Shown piece after piece: positions 54,910-64,000 of a stretch of 64,000 bases of DNA. Within the stretch, counting starts at the first letter, position 1, and each line of letters opens with the position of its first letter. A program made the translations under genes and the position numbers. Source of the DNA: Deinandra increscens subsp. villosa (Eukaryota; Streptophyta; Magnoliopsida; Asterales; Asteraceae); NCBI GenBank assembly GCA_039602395.1, contig JBCNJP010000007.1, positions 124,902,957 to 124,966,956 on the forward strand, given 5' to 3'. The notes under the pieces are model-generated. The model was not told where the DNA came from, searched no databases, and saw nothing but the letters and a program-made list of their open reading frames with translations.

Positions 54910-55688
54910 GTGGCTTGCCTGGAGATAAAATTGTTTTTTTAATTTACTATCTTTTTTCTTCGGACCGGACAAGTAACGGGTCATTTGTTTATCTGATCAT
55001 CTTCAGTCTTCGAGTACAAGACAAGGAGATCATTCTCCGAAAAAATCCCTAATAGGTGATAAAACTCATTTAATCTGTTATCTAATAAATAAATATACTA
55101 TCATCTTTAAATTCACGATTTTTTTATAAAAAAAAATCTCCCCCCTCTTTCATACTAAATAATTAAATTAAAATATAAAAAATATATATTATTATTTTAA
55201 CAATTATATAGAACTTAATAAATTATAATGAGATTCCAGTTATATCTTATCTTAAAATATAATTTAAAAAAAAATTTAATTTTTCATTATTTATCATAAA
55301 TAATTTTAAACATTCATTATTTTCATTACAAGAGTTTATGCTTAAAAAGTTCCATTGTTTCTTTTATATTTACGTTTAAATTTATACTTAAAAAATATAT
55401 GATTGTTATATACGAAATTATTAATTATATTATTTTTTAAGACGTTTCATGTAATATAGGGATAGGTATCACTAATTTATTAATTTATTTAAATAGTGAC
55501 ATAAAAGAGGGATTAATATTGGCCATCTGTTTTTTATCATATATATATATATAGAGTTAATTAGGTCGTGGGGTACTTTTATCACTCAATAGTCACCTTG
55601 AGAGGGAAGTTATATTTTTATCTTTACAACATCTGTTAAAAATGATATTGACTTTTACCACCAGCCTACAAGATACACATAAAAAATA
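54910..55688. other. Gene-free AT-rich stretch
   Basis: Very AT-rich. It ends with TAAAAAATA at 55680-55688, the left target duplication of the next element. No gene. Confidence 0.5.
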
Positions 55689-56893
55689 GAGTAAATTACG
55701 GCTTTCGTCCCTGTGGTTTATACGTTTTACATCTACGGTCCTTAGACTTCATTTTTTACGGTGTTAGTCCCCAAACTTTATCGGCTCGTTACGGCTTTGA
55801 TCCCTGAGGCTAACAACCGTTAAAAAGTTTTGTTAACTTTTTTAGAATGACAATCCTACCCTTATATATAAAATAAAAAAATAAAAGATTATATAGAATT
55901 ACGATTTTACCCTCATATTCATCTTTCATTTATTCAGTCACCGTCACCGGATCCCCGTCATTCACCAGCGACTTCACCGGCGACTTAGCAACCTTCCAGC
56001 TCCCACAAACTTCTTTCCATCTCCCTCTCTTCGATTCCCCGACCGGTTTTGGTTGCGATGGGTAGAGAAAGAGGGCAGCAGCGCTGCTGATCTGGTTATT
56101 CCGGCGACTACAATCAAACCCACTCCGACACCCCTCTGCTCGTCTCCACCTTCCCCTCATCTGCAACCAATCGGTGAACCTCCACAGCAGCAGCAACGGC
56201 TTTAAATACCGTCGCCGAACTTCGGCAACCCCCTTATTCACACCCAATTGACGGTGGAGGTTTCCTTTTGAACCGCGATGCCGACCAGTCACAGCATTGC
56301 TACGGCCGTCAATTGCTGCCGGTGTTTTTGGAATCCCTCAACATACCTCGTTTCTCCGTCGTCCCACACTATAAATACAACCACCCCTCATCTTTTCTCC
56401 GCAATTTCCAACCAACAAAAAATGAGGGAAGAAGCCACTAAAGTGATGGAGAATTTGAGAGAAGCGGCATCGGTATTCAAGAAATCTGAGAGTATAGAAG
56501 GCGCTTCTGCTAAAATCCTATGCTATGATTTCATCCTAGGCTATGATTTCATCCTAGGCTATGATTTCATCCAACAGCTTAATCATTCACAGCTTCTTCA
56601 TTCGGTTCCACCGGCTTCCAAGCCTCTCATCTCAACGAAGCCATTCAAATCGTTAACGAAGCAATGATGGACTGTTTATGTTTTTTTTAATTTATATTTA
56701 TATTGGTTTTTTTAAAGAGGGTATAATGGTATTTTCACACACACTTAACAGAACAAAATTAATGGCGTTACACGTCAGGGACCAAAACCGTAACGAGTCG
56801 ATAAAATTTGGGGACTAACGCTGTAAAAAATGAAGTCTAACGACCATAGATGTAAAACGTGCAAACCACAGGGATGAAAGCCGTAATTTACTC
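55689..56893. mobile_element. MULE-type element (1.2 kb) with gene-like cargo
   Basis: Ends GAGTAAATTACGGCTTTCGT and (reversed) GAGTAAATTACGGCTTTCAT, arms of roughly 180 bp, flanked by exact 9-bp TAAAAAATA (55680-55688 and 56894-56902). The interior (55930-56690) is GC-richer and coding-like: a 129-codon plus frame at 56278-56667 includes MREEATKVMENLREAASVFK and a triple CYDFILG repeat (18-bp tandem), and a 120-codon minus frame at 55930-56292. TATAAATAC near 56370 precedes the plus frame. A Pack-MULE-like capture is plausible; the donor gene is not recognised. Confidence 0.8.
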
Positions 56894-56978
56894 TAAAAAA
56901 TAATACTCACGGTGTGAACCACTCATTTTAACACATAAACTCATCTACATTACTATTAAGCTATGTTATTATTTTAAA

Positions 56979-57007
56979 CTAGAAGTATACACGTGCACGC
57001 GTTGTGC
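56979..57007 (-). mobile_element. Helitron-type 3' terminus (family 4)
   Basis: Minus strand hairpin GCAC-AACGC-GTGC, spacer ACGTGTATACTT and CTAG (56982-56979) followed by T. The body would extend right; the 5' end was not found. Confidence 0.45.
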
Positions 57008-57295
57008 TATGAGGTAACCTTGTTGGTTTATTAGATGTCATCGTAAGAAAATCTGTTAAAACGTAATAATAAAAAATATAAGATAGGTTCATCCAAATTA
57101 TAAATACAAATAATAGAAAGCACATACCATGTTTAATTTCATTTATTGTGAAAGTACAACGCATCCAAATAAAACATGGCCAAAATCCAAAAACAACGCA
57201 ATTTTTTTTTTTTTTCTATTCATCTTTCTCGATATTCTAATAACTCAAGTAACAACAAGAAGAAGTTAGAACCCAAAAGTGTAAAAGCATGTACG

Positions 57296-58396
57296 CAGGG
57301 GCGAACCTAGGCTATGCCCTAGGGGTTCGCCCGACACTCATGAATTTTTATACGGTGTGGTGTTTTTTTGACTTTTTCTGAACCGAACCCCAAGAAATTT
57401 GGATACCGAACCCCATGAAATTTCTACACCGACCCTCAACTTAAAAGAAATAATTTATTGCTAAACTGAAAGATATAGTGAAAATAACATCTTCATCACT
57501 TTTTCGGTGGCCGGCTATGAACTGGTTCTGGGGGTAGTTGGGTGGAGAAGAAGATGACATTTTCTTTTTATTTGAAGGTTTTAAGGGTAAATAAATAAAA
57601 TAATATATTTATATCTGTAGAAAGTAACTGTTGACCACTGTTCTTTGAAAATGACTACTCAATTACCCTCTTAAGTTTTTTTCTTCTTTAACTTATTTAG
57701 TTTGATAAAAAGGTATGCAAACGTTTTAAATTTTTTATTGTTTAATTATCTTATTAAATCTTTTTATTTAACCATCACATAATAGTTTATAAGATTTAAT
57801 AGTTTTATTTTTTATAAAATTTTATCACTTTTTCAGAGTAGAAACATTTTCGAAAAGTTAGATTTTTAAAAGTAATTATGTAAAAAAACCTATAAAGCGC
57901 CAACTTTTTTTATTTCAAAATTAGTGTGAAATTAAATTTAGTTACTCTCTTTATTTTCAAACTAGTTACACCAACCGATCATAATGAATCATCCTTAATA
58001 AACAATTAGTCGAAACTGTTCACTTTTTAAAATACAACGCTTGAACATTTTTTTTTTATGGCCACCTGAACATTTCTATTTTGGTTCTCTTAGACTCGAA
58101 ATCAAACCGTCTTGTACAAACTCCAAAAAGAACATATGCCAAGCAATCAAGCATTATGGTATGCCAAATTATTTGAATAGCAATAAAAGTCCATTATAAG
58201 CACTTGCTGAATATGTTGATGTTAATAGTCTTTTAAGGGATCCAGGCTTTATCATGTAAGCCGGTTTTTTTATCATGTAACATGACCCGACCCGACCCGA
58301 CCCAAACCGGTCTAAAAAAAATTTATATATAGGGGTGGACGATTGAACGTCGAAAATTTCCGAACCCCGTCCAAAAAAATCCTGGGTTCGCCACTG
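57296..58396. mobile_element. hAT-type non-autonomous element (1.1 kb)
   Basis: Ends CAGGGGCGAACCTAGG and (reversed) CAGTGGCGAACCCAGG, 14 of 16 matching, flanked by CATGTACG and AATGTACG (57288-57295, 58397-58404; 7 of 8). CAGGG-type ends and an 8-bp duplication are diagnostic of hAT. The interior is AT-rich with no transposase. Confidence 0.85.
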
Positions 58397-59491
58397 AATG
58401 TACGGATTCTTTCTAGGTCAATAACACTTTGAGACGGAAGTGTTGATCGTTAAAAGTGTTGAATGATTACATAGCTGAGGAAGTATACATCGTTAATAGG
58501 CCTGAGGGAGATTGGACAGAACCTCCCATCTCAACACATAGATCCACAAAGACTAGACTAAAAACTTAGCTTGAAACACAAAGCAAAAACTATTTATACG
58601 TCTAGCATAACCAGGAAGTGGAGGACTCCACGAACTGACACGGACGTACAACAACAATATATATTGGCTTGTTGCATTGTAATTCAGTAGCAGTTGTGAG
58701 AGAACTTTTTGAGACCAGATCTTAACTATGTATTTTTTAGTGTGTTTCTCTATTTGAGCTGATTAGAGAAATTGTAATTGAGTCTCTCCTATACGATCAA
58801 GCAAACCTATAGTAAAATCCGTCTCACGATTTTACAACGTGTTCATTCTACTAGTGCAAAGTGTTGATAGACCTATGTATGTGAGTGATGGTAATGGTTA
58901 ACCAAATTCAAGCAATGAAGCATAGGTACATCAGTGAAAGATACCTTTGTAATCACCACCACCACTCCATAATCTAAATGACTATTGAAATCGAATGATG
59001 GTGGTTTGGTGGCAATGGTGGTGGCGGTGGGATTGCAAACGAACAACTTGGGTGTGGCTTGAAATTGTTTTTTTTTTCTTTGTAGTGGTGAGGGGATGCT
59101 ATCTTGAGGTAATTGTCGGCGGTGGTAATGGTAAGGAAGATGGTAATTAATATAAATTACATAATCAGTCTCTCACTATTAATTAGTTAATAGAAAATTT
59201 GAACTCCTTTAGTCATGAGGACTCAAATGGTTAAGGATTGCATACGTCACACCGGGATATGAATATTTCTAAACATTTAGACTCAACTAGTTAAAGCCAT
59301 CAAACCTCAGGGACCCAAATCGTAATTAACTCTCTCGAGTTCATTTAAGAAGGAAAAGAAAATGGAATGAAATGTAAAAGTTTTTGTGATCCTGAGTTTC
59401 ACTTAAGAAAAGGAGATAAGAAAAATAAATTTTTGTGTTTTCGAGTTTTAATTAAGAAAAAAAAAGAATGGAAATGAAATGAAAGTTAAGA
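58397..59491. other. Gene-free stretch
   Basis: 58670-58860 (GAGAGAACTTTTTGAG, CTCTATTTGAGC, CAACGTGTTCATTCTAC) resembles the 3' part of a retroelement LTR, weakly. GGTGGTGG-rich patch at 58960-59130. No gene. Confidence 0.35.
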
Positions 59492-59796
59492 TTGTGTTTG
59501 ACACACTAGCTGATAAATTAGCTGCTAGCTGATAAACTAGCTATTAGCTGATAAATTATAAAATAGTTGATAAAAAATAACGTTTGGTAAAAACTATATG
59601 ATAAACTAGTTAAAAGTGTAAAGTGACATAAAAGTACATGTATATAAATAAAATTAAAATTTAAAAACCAAATATAAATAAGTTAACATTACCCGACGAG
59701 CTTTTTTTTTAAAAAACTGATTTTCTAAAAAATCTCATTTGATAACGTCAAAAAAATAGCTTATAAGCTACCTAGCTTATGGCTCGCCAAACACAA
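59492..59796. mobile_element. MITE with TTGTGTTTG ends
   Basis: Left TTGTGTTTGACACACTAGCT and right (reversed) TTGTGTTTGGCGAGCCATAA form imperfect inverted ends, and the interior is built of AGCTGATAA/TTATAAGCT words. This matches a common type of plant MITE; the target duplication was not clear. Confidence 0.6.
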
Positions 59797-60065
59797 CCTA
59801 ATTTTTTATGTTTTTTTTTCTTTTTTCAAATCAATGAATTACTCGCTTATCTTCCTTTCATTTTCTTTTTCCTCATTAAAATATACTCGTGAACAGAGGG
59901 TAAAGAAATTTAAAATTGAATGGTGCGGCCGTGCGGTTAAGCTCCAGATTTCCGAGAAACAGACTACCCGCTCATGAAATCAACAAATAAGAAAATCACA
60001 CAATCGAGCGATTAGCAAAGTTTTAGATTCTGAAAACTAAGAATTCATCTACTTTATAATCGTTG

Positions 60066-63000
60066 ATGGCGTCGATTCCGGGAAGCGACGGTAATTGCGT
60101 TGGGAGAAAACCTCCGAGACAACTTGGTGGAATGTCCGATATCCTCGCTGTCGCCGCCGACCTCGGTTACTCTAGGTATCGCCCTCCTCCCTCCCAGGTA
60201 CCTTTTCCCCTATAATAAATAAATATATCACGAGAATCGAATCATTTGCCAGTTTTAGGGTTTACGTATGTGCAATCTTCCACTCAGTTTTGTGTATTTA
60301 CCGGCCCTGAATCATGTCGATTTTCATATGGATCATCTCGATCTCCGTATTCAAATCTGCGAGTGTCCTACATTTTCGTTTTAGGGTTTCGTTTACATGT
60401 TCGGGAACGGAATTTTCCAAACACTCTTATTAATTAATGACATATTTTGTTTGATAAATCAGTTTGATTCAGTGCTGAATTAGTTAAATGCCTGGATTTT
60501 GAGAGAATCAGATGCCCTGTGTTACTTTAAACAGAAACCAGGTATATTGATCTCGGGCTATTAGTGGGGATTGTTATGAGTTTTCATTTTATACACTGAA
60601 TCATTGATCAGCTAGTGGTCTGCCTATTGTTTCTTGATCTATTGATGTTATTGATCTCGAATCTGAACCACAAAATAGTAGTCGTTTTGTTTAGAAGATG
60701 CATGCTACTGATCTTAGTGATAGATGGTTAGATTTAGAAATTGAAGTTCATGATATTTATCAAACAGAATAGTATTATTGTCGTAGATATTTTTTGGTGA
60801 CCATGCTAACCTGATAGGAAAAACTCACGGGCCCACTAACAGGTGGCGGAGCCAGGAATTATTTTCTATAGGGTCGGTCTTTTTTCTTTTTTGTGTTCAA
60901 ATTTCTAATGAGATGACACCAAAAATATTCGGGTCTGGTCGGTTGAGTAAGTAACGTAATAAAACAAGTTTAAACCAAAATTTCTGATGAGATGGCACCA
61001 AAATTTCAAATATCGTATCAAAAATGTCAAGTGTAAAGTTTCAAGAATGAATTTGAAGTTATATAATAATACTAACCTTTGATTTGCTTGAAGAATCCAA
61101 ATTTTGAGTGTTGACTTGTTTCTTTTTCAAGAACTCAACCCCTTCACAAATCATAATCAAACAAAACAAATAAATTAATTAACAAGATTACAAGACAACA
61201 ATCAAATACATAACAAGATTTAAAGAAATAAAACCCTAACCTGCAAAATCCCTTTTTTGTATTTTGATTTTTGTTGAGAAATTTCAAATGGGGAGAGCCA
61301 GATTTCGAAATGCGAAGTTGGGTTTGGGAAGAACAGAAGTTTTCAAATGGAAAGAGAGGGATGGATGATGGAATCATGGAAAGCGATTTGTATTTGGGAG
61401 AACAGAAGTTGTGGTTTATGAATTGGGTTGCGAGGCAGAGCGAGTAAACAATTAGAGTTCGATCTCCTGAGCTCTCAAAAAAATTAACGGTGGACTTTTT
61501 GCTTGTGAGCTTTACAAAGTTTCAGATTGCCACTCGACCATTTCGACATATTTGAAATGTGTTGGTGTCAAATTTATATAATCAATGGAATCAATCAAAA
61601 TCCCACTTATATACGCTCCACTACGGTTTTAAATTCATTGGGGTCGCTTGACCCCGACATGTAAATGGTAGCTCCGGTCCCTGCCCACCAATACCCTGCT
61701 AACCAATAGGGCAAGGTAAAACGCAACTTACATTGGGCAACTGGCTTTAACGGGGTTAAGGCAGAAACGTTGGAAACTGAATTCAAACCTGAGACCTCTC
61801 TGCAAGAGAGGAATTAGTCGCTTACCACTATGCCGCCCCTTGAATGTTATCATGATTTGATTCTTCAAATATTTGATTTTGTTATCATTGGCCTTATATT
61901 CAAAACTTGAAATAGTATATGTTTGTGTTTAGTCATTTAAAGATTTGGGTTGTTAATTAGGAAGACTTGCGAAATGGTGATGACTTCGTAAGAATGTTGC
62001 GTGAACTTAATGCGGTACAAAGAAAAGTTGTAGATCTGCATGTGGAACTTCAAGGTCGGAAGGTAAATCAGTCACAAACTTTTTAAATTTCGCATCCATT
62101 TTGCAATTCTGTTTTTTTTTTTTTGAGACTCGATTTGAGTAATTGAAATTTTTGTTAATTTTTGTTCTTCAAAATTGAAGTCTATTTATACATTTAGGTT
62201 CAAAATATGTAAAATCATGTTGCCTTTAAACGAATAAACTTTTCTTTTTTCTTTCTGAATTTCCCAGGAAGATATGAAGTCCTCTCACTTGACACATGTG
62301 AGTGAAATGGAGAAAAAGATAGAAACTTTAGCAAGGATCACTACTATATTGAGAGGTGTCATCCAGAATAAGGTAATTCTGTTAATTTTAATATCACCAA
62401 TTTGGTTTTCTCCCTGGGCTTCAAGTTATTATTAAATATGTGATACACTTTTCTAGTTATTTTATCGAACATGTTTAACTCTAAGTTTATATATCGACCC
62501 ATGAAGACCTTTACAGAGAGGAGTGGGTGCTTACTTTTTTCATCTATAAGATTGCTATTTTAATTATTTCGGTGAAAACAAGGAATTTGATTGAATTCTA
62601 TAATTTACAAAATCTTTGAACAATATGTAGTGGTTGGTATGTTGAAACCTTATGCAGCTTGCAAAAGAGAGACAACACTCACTTTCTGACCATTCAATCC
62701 TTCAAATATACTGCTGGGGAAAATTTTGAATTATTTATAGCAGCTGGGGAAAATTTTGATATATTAATAACAAATGGGGTGATTATGGGTTACACTCTGT
62801 CTTCATGGGCCAAATGTGAAATGGAGCGAGTCAAATGGGTGAAATAGTTGAAAGTCATCCAGATGTGTTCAGATTAGATAAAAAGGTGCATGTGGGTCTC
62901 TGAGCCCTACAAGATCCATTCTGACAGACACAAGTAAACCCCCCTCCTCCTCCTCCATTCTATGTGCCAATTTCAATGTTTGGGTTAATTCGTAGTTGAC

Positions 63001-63594
63001 TATTTGCGACTTAGTATCTGAAAAGCATTCACTATAGACTCTAGAGTATAGAGACTATTTGGAAATTTTGCGTTTCTTCTTTATTTTGACTTGCAGGATC
63101 GTATAAAAGCCCGTCTACAACAGCCATATCCTTTAGAATTCATCCCTGTGGAAGCAGAATATCAGGTTAGATCTCTCGATGCATGAAAGACTGTGTTATA
63201 CTACTACTACTATTGTATCAGAACAACTATAAACTATTGATCGAAAATATGAATTCTTGATTCTTAACCAAAATGCTTTGGAAATGGTATAGAACAACTA
63301 TAAACTGTTGATACTTTTCAATGCTGCAAAAATAAAAACAAAATATAAGTTCAATAAGAAAGAATTGTATATACAATATTTCTAGTCTATATGTTTGACC
63401 TCTCTCGTGATACTGTTGTTGAAGCTTATGTATGCTTGTGACTTATATCATTTTTGGGTCTTTTTCCTTGTGATAAACAGAAAGAATTCTCTGAACTACT
63501 AAAGAGTGCTGCCGATGATTATGGCAGTCTCACAGCATCTGTTTCTGATCTTCATTGGACTAAAAACTTTAAGGAACCGCCGTCTATATGGAGG
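60066..63594 (+). CDS. AUG2: Augmin complex subunit 2, first five coding exons (partial)
   Basis: Exons 60066-60197, 61961-62062, 62268-62372, 63097-63165 and 63481-63594 all join in phase 0 with GT-AG borders, giving 174 residues. They read [80 protein letters not shown] and [20 protein letters not shown]...[10 protein letters not shown]. The order matches plant AUG2 (HAUS2-like). Augmin is an eight-subunit complex that recruits gamma-tubulin to existing microtubules for branching nucleation in spindle, phragmoplast and cortex. The middle exons are predicted coiled coil. The C-terminal part (in the family beginning EMLRPIPVALASC) lies beyond 64000. Intron 1 (1.76 kb) is enlarged by a SINE and a hAT element. 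Confidence 0.93.
60795..61840 (-). mobile_element. tRNA-derived SINE in AUG2 intron 1, split by a hAT element
   Basis: Minus strand head GGGGCGGCATAGTGGTAAGC (box A) at 61840 and box B-like AGGTTTGAATTC lead to GGTTAGCAGGGTATTGGTGG. After the hAT insertion the SINE resumes as TTAGTGGGCCCGTGAG to about 60795. About 210 bp without the insertion. Confidence 0.6.
60840..61683. mobile_element. hAT-type element nested in the SINE (844 bp)
   Basis: Starts CAGGTGGCGGAGCCAGGA; the reversed right end is CAGGGACCGGAGCTACCA (13 of 18 match). The 8-bp flanks are CCCACTAA (60832-60839) and CCCACCAA (61684-61691). Interior AT-rich, no transposase. Being inside a SINE fixes the order of insertions. Confidence 0.75.
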
Positions 63595-64000
63595 GTATGT
63601 TTACAAAACCATCTGAATGGTAGAGGTGGAAAAATGGATACATCAGTCGTCAGGTGGGTTGGGTCACAAGTTGGGGAAAAACAGGCCAGATGAATCTGGC
63701 CCAAAACACTTTCTGTTCAAAAGGAAACATTATTAAAAATTAGTTGTTAGTTTAATTATGACTACAATAATTTATTTTTTTGAGTAATTTATTTCTCTGA
63801 ATAAAATAATCAAGGCCTTTTCGATCATATTCGACCCATTTCACCAGTGTCCTTTTAAGCTTCCTGTTTGACTATTTAGAGATAAAACATAACCCAAATC
63901 GACTTGTTTATAGATGAATGGGTTGAAATATTCACTTCTAATTTTTTATAACATACATAAGTTCAGTTACTTGGATCAAGTTTAAATTGTATTTAAATTA

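Noticed and set aside
56278..56667. 129-codon frame as an independent host gene
   Set aside because: It lies wholly between MULE ends with a 9-bp duplication and contains a recent triple repeat, so it is treated as element cargo.
1..64000. CRISPR arrays, operons, bacterial or viral genes
   Set aside because: Nothing of the kind is present; the sequence is plant nuclear in character. The tandem repeats found have no spacer-repeat alternation.

Overview
The window is plant nuclear DNA: AT-rich, with GT-AG introns, TATA-box promoters, tRNA-derived SINEs, MULE, hAT and Harbinger-type elements and several Helitron ends. The protein families (F-box/FBA, germin-like protein, augmin subunit 2) and the repeat content suggest a eudicot, perhaps an asterid such as a member of the Asteraceae. 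The family-level guess is inference.

From 1 to 45 kb the landmark is a scattered tandem family of F-box/FBA genes. Four are intact: 8314-9525 (-), 13695-14882 (-), 29608-30810 (-) and 39958-41175 (+). Three are broken: 10638-11751 (+), 26156-27136 (-) and 44155-45090 (+). There is one eroded relic at 48145-48560 (+), an orphan F-box-type promoter at 6601-6625 and an orphan 3' flank at 33245-33625. Most copies share a core promoter (TTGGGCC-TAGCCC followed by TATA) and a 3' splice structure. Transposons explain much of the damage. Helitron A (1623-6510, -) carries RPA-like OB-fold exons and lies where the orphan promoter's gene should be. Helitron B (18076-25105, +, 7.0 kb) splits the 3' flank of the F-box pseudogene at 26-27 kb, and its A/T insertion site can be read by comparison with the flank of the 8-9 kb gene.

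From 45 to 64 kb there is a two-exon germin-like protein (45674-46405, -), a 1.8 kb pyrimidine-rich degenerate tandem array ending at a Helitron-like hairpin (about 49440-51286), and the first five coding exons of augmin subunit 2 (60066-63594, +), which runs off the window. Intron 1 of that gene holds a SINE split by a hAT element.

The most interesting item is a probable snoRNA gene cluster on the minus strand (53963-54651). It has an H/ACA snoRNA, two tandem copies of a C/D snoRNA whose D' guide matches the conserved CGGUAAUUCCAGC stretch of 18S rRNA, and another C/D snoRNA. A promoter with a telo-box and two TGGGCY (site II) motifs lies upstream (54815-54905), the usual signature of plant polycistronic snoRNA genes. 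All of these calls rest on reading the sequence by eye; no search was run.
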